Assembly: GCF_004359215.1 (NCBI RefSeq)
Contig: NC_090619.1
Span: forward strand, 5,772,916-5,831,870
Reading direction: 5' to 3'
From: Bremia lactucae
Taxonomy: Eukaryota; Oomycota; Peronosporomycetes; Peronosporales; Peronosporaceae
Length of the DNA: 58,955 nt
Position 1 is the first letter of the stretch. The number at the start of each line of letters is the position of its first letter. Under the pieces are notes generated by a model, which did no database searches, was not told the origin of the DNA, and saw only the letters and a program-made list of their open reading frames with translations. Below are positions 1-11,076 of the stretch, piece by piece. Position numbers and translations under genes: made by a program.

Positions 1-36
1 ACTGGGTTATTTGTAATACAACTCGCTAAGAGTCGT

Positions 37-650
37 ATGTGCTGGGCATATGCGTGCACATCACGCTTGCCTTGCTTGAGTTTCAGAAGCTCTGAACGAG
101 CTCTGAACTCAGCCCTTGGTGGTTCAAACGTCTGTTTGAGTCGGGTTTTTAAAGCCTCTAGCGACCCAAAGACGTATGGGTCGCGCAACTTGAGGCCCAA
201 TGCCCAAGTTTTGGCACGACCTGTCAGATTTGATTGAGCGAATGCGATTTGCATTTTTTGTCGATGATGTAACGTGCCGTTATGGCATCGTCTAACTCGA
301 CAAATTATCTCAAGAGGGAGTCTTCTTCGACTCCCCTATAGTTAGAGATGTCATGTACACCCAGGTTCAGGGGTCTGTACCTGTTGTAACCTCAACAGTT
401 CCGCCTGTTGAGAGCCATCCTGATTCAGCAAGGCTACTTTTTTCTTCATCTCGTCAAGTTCATGTTGTATAAACTTGGCGATGGCTGAATGGAGGGCATC
501 TCTGTCTAAGTTGGACAGCAATGCCAGGATTGCATCGTTTCCTACGGTCGAACTCATTCGTTCAACCGCACTTCTTTCTATATCACTTAGAAAGGAGTAG
601 CTTTCAGGGGAAACGTGATGCGTATTCCCTCTACCATCTAACATGTCCAT
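37..650 (-). pseudogene. Gypsy gag N-terminal part of a minus-strand element
   Basis: Reading right to left, this is the gag start of a Ty3/Gypsy element whose 5' LTR is at 701-1150. The frame 650 to 351 begins MDMLDGRGN and contains the segment IAKFIQHELDE. That matches the gag N-terminus of the two plus-strand elements near 1553 and 50439 (AIAEFIQLKLDG and AIAEFIQNEFDG). A second minus-strand piece at about 240-40 corresponds to the middle gag region. The frame breaks between them, so this copy is not intact. The element continues beyond the left edge. Confidence 0.7.
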
Positions 651-689
651 GTTAGATGTGGGAAATGTGGTCCTTGGACGGACTACAAA

Positions 690-700
690 GTGCTACCAGG
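690..700 (-). other. Primer-binding site of the minus-strand Gypsy element
   Basis: On the minus strand the LTR end at 701 is followed by CC and then TGGTAGCA. The same CCTGGTAGCACT follows the LTR ends at 1498 and 50381. Such a TGG-starting stretch two or three bases after an LTR is the usual tRNA-primer site. A start-methionine tRNA type is inferred, not shown. Confidence 0.65.
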
Positions 701-1150
701 TGTAACGGGGCACTATGACTTGTACTGTTTCAGTACAAGTCCACTTCGCACTGCTTCAGTTGCGAGTGGTGCCCAACTTAATTGACGTACAGTGTACGTG
801 CAGAGGAAGACTTCTTTTAAGGTAGTTGGCTTAAGAGGGTAAAATGAAATTTGTATTAAATATAATTAAGTGTCTCTTGTTCTATCTTTGTAAATGCTAA
901 CTTAATTAAATCTAATACTAAACATGTAAATGAATTCTTATCTCTATCTTATCTGTAGTTCTCTTTGATTACTCCTACAGCTGATTAGTATGCGGAGTAA
1001 ATACGTATAATGGTCTATACCTATTTATGGATAAGAATTCTGAATATAACTATATAAAGTAATATCCTCCAAATTTAATTTACCTTTTAGATAATATATT
1101 AATTAACAACCTTTAAGTGTTAATTTTATGTAACGATAGACCCCGTTACA
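701..1150 (-). repeat. 5' LTR of a minus-strand Gypsy element (family B, 450 bp)
   Basis: It is bounded by TGTAACGGGG at 701 and CCCCGTTACA at 1150, a perfect 10-base inverted terminus. It is directly repeated with small changes at 58550-58955 and in opposite orientation at 37718-38170 and 10850-11076. On its own strand the U5 end (701 side) carries hairpins at 785-799 and 719-739. The tRNA primer site next to 701 shows that the element runs leftwards. Confidence 0.85.
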
Positions 1151-1498
1151 TTAGCTCTATTGATTGGTTGATTTAAGTCAAGATCAACTCTGCCAATCGT
1201 TTTTAAAACACGATCGTGCGCACGGAAGCGCCAGACTTAATTAGTATTTTATACAATAAGTTCAGTGTATATAGATGATCATTACATAGAAAACTTAATA
1301 TATATAAAGTTTCACTTTTCCCTGATTCTAAATCCTTTGAATTACCTTTGGTAGCTAAAGCCCCTTAGCTCTTAGACACCTTCCTCTGTATCCCTGTGTT
1401 CGTGAAGTTTCGAGACACCTAGTCTTCACTGTAATCAGTGTAAGGTCAACTAGTACTTACTAGTACTTACCAGTACTGGTGAAAGGTGCCCCGTTACA
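1151..1498 (+). repeat. Truncated 5' LTR of plus-strand Gypsy element A
   Basis: The stretch from TTAGCTCTATTGATTGG to GCCCCGTTACA matches 7925-8261, the right part of the 3' LTR of the same element. The first about 166 bp of the LTR are missing here because the minus-strand element (LTR 701-1150) was inserted inside it. It ends with two U5-type hairpins (CACTG..CAGTG and a repeated ACTAGTACTT stretch). Confidence 0.8.
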
Positions 1499-1500
1499 CC

Positions 1501-1512
1501 TGGTAGCACTTC
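1501..1512 (+). other. Primer-binding site of element A
   Basis: TGGTAGCACTTC begins two bases after the LTR end. The same site recurs after the LTRs near 8712, 10070 and 50381, so four elements appear to use the same tRNA primer. Confidence 0.6.
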
Positions 1513-1552
1513 GAAGTCCGTTCAGCGACCTACGCACGTTCCACCCAACATG

Positions 1553-2765
1553 GGCATGTTAGATGAAGAAGGAGGAAACTTTCCAGCTCCTCAAGAAGGT
1601 TATCATGCCACGCGTGAAGGGTTTAAATTTTTGGATGACCTTAAATGGAGAGCGATCGAACGAATACGTTTTATTTTTCTTGCCGGTCGACGGGTGCGGG
1701 TTCCCCTCAGGGGATCGTAGACACTTAAATGTCGTAGGCGGGCCAGCCATTGGCGTCATACTGTACACTCTGGAAAAGGATGAACAGCATGCGGCCATAG
1801 CCGAGTTCATACAACTGAAACTCGACGGGCCCAAGAGAAAGTAGCCTTGCTTCATCAGCAAGGCTCTCAACACGCGGAGGTGTTAAGAGAATCGGGTGCT
1901 CAACAATTGGAACTGTTGAGACAGCAGCATTTCCATGTTACTAGCGGGCCGACTCTTTCGCGTCGACCCGAAAGACTCAAAACAGAAATCTCTAAGTTTG
2001 AGGCAGTCGAGGGTGACTTCCTTTTAAGACGGTTCGTCGAATTAGACGGCGCCGTAGAAGCTCGTCGTATCAGTGATGATGCGACGAAAGTGAAATTTGG
2101 CATGTCCAACTTACCCGGACGTGCCAAACCTTGGGCCTTGAGGCTCAAGTTTCACGACTCATTAGTATTTGGGGTACGGGTCTTTAAGATCAGGCTCAGA
2201 CGAATATTCGAGCCGCCACGTGCCTAATTCAGGGCTCGAGCCGAACTCCTGGATTTGCAGCAGGACTCGCGTGACATTCACGCGTATGCCCAACATACAC
2301 GATACCTGGTCGGTCAGTTGTATCGTTAGTCATCCAATTGATGAACAAACATAGGTAACTGTGTTTATTAAAGGTCTTGCGGACGGTCCTGTTAAAACTC
2401 ACCTGTTCCGGCTATAAGTAGAGTTGCTCGACAAAGCGATCTCAATAGCAGAACAGGAAGACTTCATCCTGATACAGACTCGGGTGCATATCGTCCACCG
2501 AGACGACAATAAAATGGAGGTCCAGAACCTATGGAACTGTTGTATGTAAAGAGCGAGAAACCTCGCCCTTCAAATTACAAACGATTACAAAAATGTAAGC
2601 CTATGCGTGTAGTGCCCCACGGCCAGTGCCTAAAAACTGAGCGAATAGACCGATCTCCCGCTAAAAACAGCGGAGGACGCGGATCCGACGCTGTTGCGAA
2701 ATCGCAGCGGCGAGGCGATCGTCTTAAAACAGTTGGGGTCAGTGAATGCGGAGTGCCGGACTAAA
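1553..2765 (+). pseudogene. Gypsy gag of element A (broken)
   Basis: The reading starts with an ATG just inside the LTR (MGMLDEEGGNFPAPQ). It continues through the conserved AIAEFIQ block at about 1797-1830 and the core gag block at about 1990-2350, with the motifs KFGMSNLPGRAKPWALRL and DIHAYAQHTRYLVGQL in different frames. Several frameshifts and stops interrupt it. This is the capsid-forming polyprotein of Ty3/Gypsy elements by family knowledge; the copy cannot make an intact protein. Confidence 0.7.
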
Positions 2766-2849
2766 CAGCAACGTCAAAAGAATTTGCAGGTGTTTAGACG
2801 AAAGTTGCTCCTTACACACAAACATTGTGTGTAATGGCCCCAGGGGATG

Positions 2850-3160
2850 AGGTTAACCTCATCAGCCTGAAAATGAAAGTGTCATTAAGCTGCCACTTAA
2901 ATCCCTAGTCGACTGTGAGGCGTCAAATTATTTTATAAGACGCCAATCGCTAGAAGATCGCAGACTCAAATTTATTGACCGCGATATCCCTCTAACGAGA
3001 ATGACAGTGCGCCTAGCAGCAGGCGCGTCTGTAACAGTAAGGAATATGTAGTTGGTATCAAATACACGTTAAAGAGTTAACGGTACGATGATGATTTCAT
3101 CGTACTAGATTTGAATGACAAATTTGATTTCATCCTTCGATTACCATGACTGAGAAAGTA
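2850..3160 (+). pseudogene. Retroviral-type aspartic protease of element A (broken)
   Basis: A degenerate copy of the protease better preserved at 51890-52260. VDCEASNYF replaces the DCGAANNF active-site block, so the catalytic D-C-G triad has lost its glycine. The second half (MTVRLAAGASVTV, then NDKFDFI) is recognisable but broken by stops. Inactive. Confidence 0.6.
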
Positions 3161-3389
3161 CGAGCCATGTATAAATTGGCAGCATCAGCCATGACGATGC
3201 TTGTCTCCTGCTCATCAGATGGCCAACTGATGAACGTCTTGGAGCGTCCACAAGCGTGTGGATGTCTCACGAGTGAGTGCGATGGGCTCAGTTGTGATTC
3301 GGTCGTTAGCTTGACTGCACAAAACCTCAGTGTGAATACCCAACACATTAAGGGGTTAGACTCCGACAGCTGTGCACAAGCACAGGCAG

Positions 3390-3495
3390 CGTCGAACGTC
3401 CACCATTGTGATGTGGACATAGTTTCCGACGGCTGTGCAAAGCGTCTAACGTTCACCATTGTGATGTGGACATAGTTTCCGACGGCTGTGCAAAA
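3390..3495 (+). repeat. 53-bp tandem duplication in the protease-RT spacer
   Basis: Units 3390-3442 and 3443-3495 share the block CACCATTGTGATGTGG and differ at only a few positions. The single-unit version is seen in the related spacers at 52400-52490 and, on the minus strand, near 57880-57950, so the duplication is specific to this copy. Confidence 0.85.
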
Positions 3496-4089
3496 TACAG
3501 GCAGCGTCGAATTTCGACCACTCGAATAAGTTGAGTAGTACGAAACAAGAATGCTTGTTTGGAAAGCAACATCCAAAATGTTATAAAATGCCTGTCCATT
3601 AGAGGCGGTGCGAAGTCCTAAATCGACTGGAGAGTCGATCGTAGAGGATCTCGCCGTGAATGCGCAACCGCAGCAAGAGGCAGCTGGGGAATATACTCCT
3701 CAAATAAAAATTGAAGGAATAATTTCTCAAAGAATCTGCGGAAATAAGTTTCTAGAACCTGTGGTCAAAGGTTCCCAGGTACCTTTCAGAACAAGTTTCT
3801 AAAGAGGAAACTGATACATTAAATGTTGTAGTAAACAAGATCAAGTTTAGGCGCTTATCCACTTGATCTAATAGCGACTCCGCAGTAAACGAAAATAACT
3901 CAATCGCCAGCGCCAGATTCAAACATTTCTTGCGTGATCTGAGTAGTGGCAAAGTCAGCAGATCTGTGTACTCGTCATGACAACTACGTGTTCAATATTC
4001 GGTCGGCTAAAGTATTTCCTCAGCATGAACGGGCTACGTCCCAATCCTGGGAGTCTTTGAAAAAGCCCTTCATATACGAATTTGATAGG

Positions 4090-4860
4090 TTTTAAGAATG
4101 TCTTTCCTGAATTAGTACCGTGCGAGTTGCCTAAGGATAAAGGCTCTCGACACGGAATCGACCTAATCCTGGTTGAAATACTGTGTCGGGAAGCAATGGC
4201 CATTGTCTCGTGAACAAGTATTATCGATCGACAGATTCTTTGCCGATCGCTTAGCAGCAGGCCACATGAGGAAATCAATTTCCTCACATAGCTTTCCGAC
4301 CGTCTGTGCGCGTAAAACAACAGGAGGATGGCGGATGGGGCATGCGTTCAAAAAATTCAACGCTGTAATGGTACCGACTCAAACGCCTATACCACGTTCA
4401 GACGAAATCATTAATGATATGTCAAAGAGTACTATCTTTTCGTCAATGGATCTGATAGATGGATTCTATCAGATCCTTATGCGTGAACAAGATATCGCGT
4501 TTGCAGCAGTAATCACACCAGGCGGTAAGCTGTGGGGGTGGCTAGTTATGCCACAGGGACTTAGTAATGCCCCTTCGAATTTTACAGATGTGTAACCAAT
4601 CTGCTGAGATCGGTGCGGGATTTCGCACCGATTTTTTCTATGACGTCTTCGTCTATAGTAGAGCCAAGAATAGAAATTCGGGTGTTGAAGTACATCGTAC
4701 CCACGTCCGAAAGGTTCTTACACTTATGGGTAAGCACAAGTTGTATGCAAAGCTCAAGAAGTGTGTATTCGCTGTAAGCGAAATACCACTTCTTAAATGC
4801 ATCGTGGGTAGACATGGAGTACGTCCGGATCCAGAAAAGATCAAGGCGATCACCGATTAA
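4090..4860 (+). pseudogene. Reverse transcriptase of element A (broken)
   Basis: The best-preserved part of element A. It contains KYCVGKQWPLSREQV at about 4176, a Ty3-type palm with AFKKFNAVMVP, STIFSSMDLIDGFYQ (the first catalytic Asp) and VMPQGLSNAPSNF. The frame then breaks near 4595. The continuation at 4640-4860 has DVFVYSRA and the thumb-region motif KLYAKLKKCVFA. The normal FDD catalytic box falls at the break, so this RT is inactive. Confidence 0.8.
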
Positions 4861-5029
4861 CATGTGCTAGTCGATGTAAGGGACTTCGAAAGTTCATCGA
4901 CTTAGCGGCGTACCTGCACAAGTACTCACGCGATAAGCCGAAATAACACTACATCTTTCTTCTTTGTTGAAGAAAAAGGTAAAAAGGTCATGGACGGATA
5001 ATTGTCCGCGTTCCTTTGAGAGTATCAAG

Positions 5030-5470
5030 CAAAGCTTGATGCAATCGCCAATCCTGGCGATTGCCGACCAAGATTGACTTTTTCATGTGGTCTGTGACGC
5101 CAGCGAATTTGCAATCGGCTGTGAGTTAATACAATACAACACAAATGACGCAGAGCGCGTCGTCTGTTATCAATCGCGTCAGCTCCAATCAGCGAACGCA
5201 ATTATACAGTGCATGACAAGGAACTCCTTGCCATGAAATGCGCACTGGCTAAGTTTAGGGTGTATCTCTTGGGAGATAGACCGTTCATTGTATATACGGA
5301 CCATGCGTCTTTACGCACGGCCGTAAACAATTCACACCTCTTGCAAAGAATGGCGAGATATTTTTGTTCGCGGAGTATAACCTCTTCGTGGAGTTTAAAA
5401 CAGGACGACTTATCGTCGTCGCTGATGCCCTTTCGCGCCGGCTCGATATTAAGCCGGCTGCGCAAATGAA
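5030..5470 (+). pseudogene. Ty3-type RNase H of element A (broken)
   Basis: FHVVCDASEFAIG at about 5080, VVCYQSRQLQ at about 5160, HDKELLAMKCALAKFR at 5209 and VYTDHASLRTAV at about 5290 are the conserved RNase H blocks that follow Gypsy RT. Frameshifts near 5195 and 5360 break it. Confidence 0.75.
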
Positions 5471-5689
5471 CAGTGAGCATAAGGCTACTGTTGCAACAAT
5501 AAGTGTTCCGTCGTCAACATTACTCGACGACGTTAGAAGAACTCATTATTAAGGTTAGGCTCTTAAAGTGTTAATGGATTGCCTTAGAATTTCATTCCAA
5601 CAATCCTTAAAAGAACTGTCGAAATTGTTTCGATCCTCAACGGATCGTATACAACGCGAAAAGGGTTATTGTATTACACATTTATTGCT

Positions 5690-6310
5690 GGCGACATAAT
5701 GATTTGCGATTTACGCATCATATTTGAGTGCCAAAATGCACCATTAAGTGGTCATCGTGGACGTGAGAAGTCTTACCTCACGATAGTCGCGACTTCTTCT
5801 GGTCATGGCAGTATGAGTTCGTCCGCAAGTACAAACGTGCTTGCAAAGTTTACAACGGGTAAAGCCCAGTCCTTTATCCCGTGCTCCGTTACAATCTCTG
5901 CCTGTTCTGGCAGAGTGTTGGCAGTCTGTATCCATGGATTTCGTCGTCGGAAAATCCGAAGACGAACATAAGAACTATGATTTTCTTGTTTTTGTTGATC
6001 GGTTCAGCAAAATAGTACTGTTCCAAGTGATATTAACACAGTTTGCAAAAATTCCGCCGTGAATTTCGGGTATCGATCTGAGATCAGTTCGCGAAGTAAC
6101 CCAAGGAGTCGAAATATCGTGTCAACAAAGACACGAGCGCAGCCTTTGGAAGTGACCGACTACGGGACTGCTGCAAGATCACCTATGTTTGAGAGTGACT
6201 TTAATTCAAGGAAGGGGGGACTCGCTCGAGCATACAACCTTCTAGCTCTTGCTCATAACGCATTACCACTAAGGTCAATGCGAAGGACACCAATGTTAAT
6301 TTGATTATCA
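5690..6310 (+). pseudogene. Integrase zinc-binding and catalytic region of element A (broken)
   Basis: NAPLSGHRGREKSYLT at about 5740 is the HHCC-side block. QRVKPSPLSRAPLQSLPV and ECWQSVSMDFVVG (first catalytic Asp) follow at 5850-5950, then FLVFVDRFSKIV at about 5980. The rest of the core is degraded. The stretch to 6300 (LARAYNLLALAHNALPL) matches 53220-53270 in element B. Confidence 0.75.
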
Positions 6311-6469
6311 TTGAAGTGGACAAACTCATAAATAATGATAATGCTTTCACAGATTTTGCTAGCGATGCTGAAGACGCATTATTTAAAACAATGCTATTGA
6401 TGAGAACGATAATACTTTCAATAATAAAGAGACTGATATCTTCGCAGTGTGAGTCGGTCGCACTGATAA

Positions 6470-7480
6470 CAGAAAAACCGAGCCAGCAGGTGATTTACTG
6501 CTGGCTAGAGAAGCAGTGGCCCGTTTTGAACAGGATTTCATCGCTGGTGTAATGGACCGGCAGAAACGGAACTCTAACAAAAATAAAAGAGCAAACATAC
6601 TTTTATTTGATTGCAGTGACCTAGTCCTACTGCTACGGTTAATCTACCAAAACATGTAGAGACGAATGTAAACAGTTACAGATTACTGCTCAGGTATATC
6701 GGCCCGTTTCGCGTACTACATCGCCAAGGTAATGCGTACACGATCGAGCTGCCTCGTTGTTATGCGCACGCATCCTACGTCTTATGTTGGGCGTCTCCAA
6801 CAGTACCATCAGTTTTAGGCTTCTTCCGATTCTAAATTACACCGTTGGCATCCGCCAAAGCCTGATAACTCCGAGCCAAAGCCCTATTGTCTCGGTGAAC
6901 GGTCTAGGGCATCCGCCAAAGTCTAATGGCTCCGAGCCAAAGCCTTTTTGTCTCGGAAAACAGTCTGATTATTTTAAACCAGACGATAAATCTTTCCTCC
7001 AAGGAAGAGATCTTCTGACGAGCTGTCACCAGCTCCTTTTGAAGGGACTGGTGTGTCCTTTTGTTCGCCAGTTGATTAGTCGTTTCCTGCGCACAGTTTA
7101 TCAACTGATCACGAGAAACATTATCAACTATCACGGCTAACTCGCGGCGACAGGATCGCTTGTGATGAATGCCCCCCTCAAATAAAAAAGGGTGTGATCT
7201 AAATCACGATGTTGATTGGGGTCAGGAAAACGAGGCGAGTCCAATCTTCCTCTCCCTCCACATCCACTGACGGATTCGAGTGGTAAGAAGCGATTTCTTG
7301 TTGAAAGCTTCTTGAACCACCATGAGGTAAAGGGCTTTGAAAGAGTTATCTCGTTCGTTGGCGAGAGTCTCCACCCTCGCATGATAGTTGGAACCTCGTT
7401 CCCAACTGACGTCGGACAATGCGGGCCTCGTCTTGCAGTACGACAAGACCCATCCTCTCGGCAATAGGTCCATAGGTGAC
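6470..7480 (+). pseudogene. Integrase tail and chromodomain of element A (broken)
   Basis: The tail contains the VYRPVSRTT block at 6690-6730 and pieces of the HPTSYVGRL motif. At 7270-7470 a broken chromodomain is readable: KKRFLVESFLNHHEVKG in one frame, then a shifted frame ending in VRQYDETHPL. Chromodomains at the integrase C-terminus define chromoviruses, which they are thought to guide to heterochromatin. Confidence 0.65.
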
Positions 7481-7758
7481 GTGTCCCCGCAGTAGACGCA
7501 TTAGCGTCTACTGAAACATTTGCATTTCCAACCGCTGCACTGATCCGTGCAGCTGCCAGCTGTGCGGCCTTACGGCCCACGCGCACAGACTTGTTGGTCG
7601 ACATGTTGATTTTGTCAAAAGCAATAAATGAAAAATAAATCGGTATTTTGATTAAAACGAATAATGCAAAACTTACAGGGAAAGCCATTATAGTATTTTC
7701 TGTCACCCTACATCAGTTACTATATCACTATAGTGACTGTAGGTTAAAGGAAAGGTGA

Positions 7759-8261
7759 TGTAACGGGGTGTACCGTAACAAAAGCATTATTTCTTATAAG
7801 GGGAATGCTAAATATTATTTCTTATGAGAGGAAATAAATTAAGAAGTGAGAAAATATTATCTTTTTAGTTTTGATTTAAATAGTTCTAATATTACCAAAT
7901 TGAGTAATATTGATGCAATTGGACATTAGCTCTATTGATTGGTTAATTTTAAGTCTAGATCAACTCCGCCAATCATAACACACGATTGTGCGCAAGGAGG
8001 CGCCATACTTCGTTAGTTGTTAATAAAATAAGCTTAGTAGTAGACATATGATTGTAACGTAGGGAAGTAAATCTATTTATACGGTTTTGCTTTTCTCTTT
8101 TAAAAGCCTTAGTCGAGACTTTGAAGCTAAGTCCCTTAGCTGCATAGGAAACCTTCATCTGTACCTTTGCGAACGTGAAGTTTCGAGGTACCTAACCTAC
8201 ACTGTAAACAGTGTAAGGTAGACTAGTATTGATCAGTACTAGTGAAAGGTGTCCCGTTACA
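7759..8261 (+). repeat. 3' LTR of Gypsy element A (503 bp)
   Basis: It starts TGTAACGGGG and ends TCCCGTTACA. Positions 7925-8261 match the truncated 5' LTR at 1151-1498, so the element spans 1151-8261. The first 22 bases nearly fold on themselves (TGTAACGG..CCGTAACA). U5 carries CACTGT-AA-ACAGTG near 8204 and ACTAGTA..TACTAGT near 8223-8244. Confidence 0.85.
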
Positions 8262-8457
8262 CAACGTGCTACTCAAGACGAGTTCTGCTTGGTATTAGAA
8301 GTAGTAAAATCGTTATTTACTACACTGTGAAGATATACGGGTATTTTGTTAGCTTAGCTCGCCTTAATTCCGATTTCTAGTTGTCAAACAATTAGTTGGC
8401 GTCATGAAAGTGGCTTGGCACTGTCTGCCACACGCGGCAAATGAGATTGCTTGTACT

Positions 8458-8712
8458 TGTAAAGGGGTACACTTCGGTTGTTAAACCCTTAGTGTGGTTT
8501 AGTTCACATTATGGATACAACCCCCATTTTCAATTTTTAATGCATTAGTTGCCACTTGTTTTTACGAGCCACTAGTCTCTTGCATTAGGACTCATAAAGC
8601 TCTACAAGCTTGTACGACCCTTTGAGCTACACATTTATTAGTTGAATAAATTAAGTGACTCTTCGAGTGTAAAAGTTTTCTCAGACTTAAGGAGTGAGGT
8701 TGCTCCGCTACA
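8458..8712 (+). repeat. LTR of a third element (family C, shortened)
   Basis: It starts TGTAAAGGGG and ends GCTCCGCTACA, followed by CT and the primer site TGGTAGCACT at 8715. A longer relative in the opposite orientation lies at 28238-28698 (TGTAGCGGAGC..CCCCATTACA). The stretch 8262-8457 before it shows no recognisable feature. Confidence 0.65.
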
Positions 8713-8715
8713 CTT

Positions 8716-9750
8716 GGTAGCACTCGTAATCAATCTATGCCTGAGTCGTTACCTCCGTCAAAATTAATACTTTTCCAAGTCTCTCTGAGGCGAAACACTT
8801 AGCGTTTGAAAAGCTTAAGGTTTCGTTTGGGCCTCAACAAATAGATCAGTATATTGTTGCAGGTCTCAAAGGTGCTTAATGCAAGGCTATAAGCCTTTAT
8901 GCACTATGAGTCTCTTATCGGACAGGTAATTGACCGCTTAGCGGCATCTATGCCAACTCCGCGTATCTGCTCCGGAACATCAAGCTCAGCCTCTTGTTGT
9001 AAGAGATAAGGTATGTGAGGCAAAGGGGAGAAAGTCTCCTTCTTTTGATCAAAAAGATGGAAATCGCCTTTTCTCAGCCTTGATCCAAATAGAGCATCAT
9101 CCAGTGGCCCTAGCCACCCAAGCTCGGTTGTAAAGCTAGAGAGTTGGCTCTCTTATGGAACACGTCTGTAGACGTCGAATTTTTCATGTAGGACACGCTG
9201 ACATATCAGTTATCTGGGGTGTTTGCACCGTCTAATTAGGCTTCTCGGAGGAGATCGCGATTCCTGTCTTCTATCAAGGTATAGGGGATCTAGTGGACTC
9301 TTTCCAAGAGTAGCGAACTGATACTGCTGCTATGCAGCTTGACTTATTTACAAGAAGTGGCTCAAGTAATAATTATTATGGAAGGTCTTAATGCGGGTGT
9401 GGTCCGTACTGAAGTTCTCCGACCCTACCACGCTACTTTAAAGCGGCCGTTGACGTTCTGTTAAACGCTGTTCGATTTTAAGTCCTCTCGCGTTGATACG
9501 CAGGCGTACCACGCGAGAGGACTCAAAACCGAGCTTAGCGTTTAACGCAATGTCAATGGTCTTTTTAATCGAACACATCGATCTCACCTTATAAACCGAA
9601 ATCCATGGGTCTCGACCTTGCTAAGGAAGCAGCCGATCAACAAGCTGTGTAACAGCAAAGAAAGACCCAGAGATTTTTTATGTGCGGAAGTACTAAACAC
9701 TCACGTCGGATTGTCCGTTGTGTAATGTGGCAGCCTCTTGCATAAGTAGC
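8716..9750 (+). pseudogene. gag remnant of the family C element
   Basis: Broken reading with gag-like blocks: FHVGHADISVIWGV near 9180-9230, LAKEAADQQAV near 9615-9650, and RFFMCGSTKHSRRIVRC near 9680-9730. The last resembles a degenerate CCHC zinc knuckle and ends the capsid part. Stops are frequent, and no protease or polymerase follows. Confidence 0.45.
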
Positions 9751-9797
9751 TTAAGCTTAAATATATAATTACATAAGTAGGTATACTGCAGTATCCG

Positions 9798-9867
9798 AGT
9801 AGCGGAAATTGCGAGTCATTTTATATCGGTGTAGTAGCGGAAATTGCAAGTCATTTAATATCGGTCT
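9798..9867 (+). repeat. 35-bp direct repeat in a degenerate LTR
   Basis: Units 9798-9832 and 9833-9867 both begin AGTAGCGGAAATTGC and differ at only a few positions. They lie in AT-rich sequence that ends at 10070 in CCCGCTACA followed by a primer site. The surrounding 9750-10070 is therefore probably a degraded LTR, although its left edge is not clear. Confidence 0.6.
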
Positions 9868-10061
9868 ATTGATGTGCCAGACCCAATAATATTAACCAAT
9901 GATATGTGTACCTATATTTGAGTGGTACCAAAGAGCGAATGATCAATTTGCTCTTTGTACGAGAATAATAACTAAAATATATACATAAACTGAGTTGATT
10001 TTTCCTTATAAACAAACGCTTCCTCAAAGCTTTATAGTGTAAGAAATTAACGCGCGCTCAT

Positions 10062-10085
10062 CCCGCTACACTTGGTAGCGCTTCA
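10062..10085 (+). other. LTR end and primer-binding site
   Basis: CCCGCTACA at 10062-10070 is followed by CT and TGGTAGCGCTT. The TGGTAGC core matches the other elements here. This marks the 5' start of the gag at 10111. Confidence 0.55.
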
Positions 10086-10110
10086 TAGCCTTTCAAAGAC
10101 CAGATTTTAA

Positions 10111-10749
10111 ATGAGCACGGACGAGTCTTTCGTGACTCCAGAGGCCTCGCTGCATTCAGCTTTTTCCTCACCTCGGTGGAGTGGCAGGCACTGCACCGCG
10201 GAGACTGGAAATATTGTCCTGACAGCGCTGCTGAGCACAGCGACGCCCGACCGACAGCGTGCCGCTATCCAAGATTACAGGGCTCATAGAAGCGAATCGG
10301 CGAGTATCGACTTCCTCGCGCACTTGGAGACGTCAACACACTCCAGTGATAGTCCGAATCGGCTCCTTTTTAGTATATGGTTACGCGAGATTGACATTGC
10401 AGTGGCGTCAAAATTGGTTGACTGTTCGACAATCAAAGTCAACTTTCTGCCACTTTGACTGCCAGGCAAGGCAAAGGAATGGGATTTTGGGACTCTTGTC
10501 GTGCACGAGCTTGCGATTCTCACGCTGGACGCAATTCAATGTGACTTGCGACTGGCCTTCGAGCCTCCTCAAAACGAGTCTCGCTGCGTACAGACTTCTT
10601 CCCCCTGCGACAGGACAAGCTGTCGATGCGTGATCACGCTTGAAAAGACACGACACCTTGCTTCATATATCATCACGCAGCCGATCGATATGGCTTCGCA
10701 ATCTATATCTTCGTCTTTATATTGCAGCAGGGCAAGACTCGTCATTGTC
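10111..10749 (+). pseudogene. Gypsy gag (frameshifted, cut by the assembly gap)
   Basis: The ATG at 10111 (MSTDESFVTPEASLHSAFS) opens a 115-residue frame ending with LFSIWLREIDIAVASKLVD, a typical Ty3/Gypsy capsid block. After a frameshift near 10455 the reading continues as [19 protein letters not shown], then LRQDKLSM and [17 protein letters not shown]. The sequence runs into the N gap. Inactive copy. Confidence 0.7.
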
Positions 10750-10849
10750 NNNNNNNNNNNNNNNNNNNNNNNNNNNNNNNNNNNNNNNNNNNNNNNNNNN
10801 NNNNNNNNNNNNNNNNNNNNNNNNNNNNNNNNNNNNNNNNNNNNNNNNN
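10750..10849. other. Assembly gap (100 N)
   Basis: Exactly 100 Ns, the usual placeholder for a gap of unknown size. It lies between a gag fragment and the inner part of a family B LTR, so a repeat was probably left unassembled. Confidence 0.95.
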
Positions 10850-11076
10850 TGTTTAGTATTAGTTTATAGTTAAGACAACATTTACAAAGATAGATTAACA
10901 AGACACTTAACTATATTAATACAGTTTTCATTTTACACTCTTAAGCTAACTTGCCTTAAGAGAAGTCTTCCTCTATACGTACAGTGTACGTCACCTAACG
11001 AGAGGCACCACTCACATCTGAAGCAGTGTGAAGTGGACTTGTACTGAAACAGTACAAGTCGCAGTGCCCCGTTACA
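10850..11076 (+). repeat. Partial family B LTR (right half)
   Basis: It matches 37940-38170 and, inverted, 701-930. It ends GTGCCCCGTTACA at 11076. The left half is lost in the N gap. Hairpins at 10977-10991 and 11038-11058 keep the same stems as in the other copies. Confidence 0.8.
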
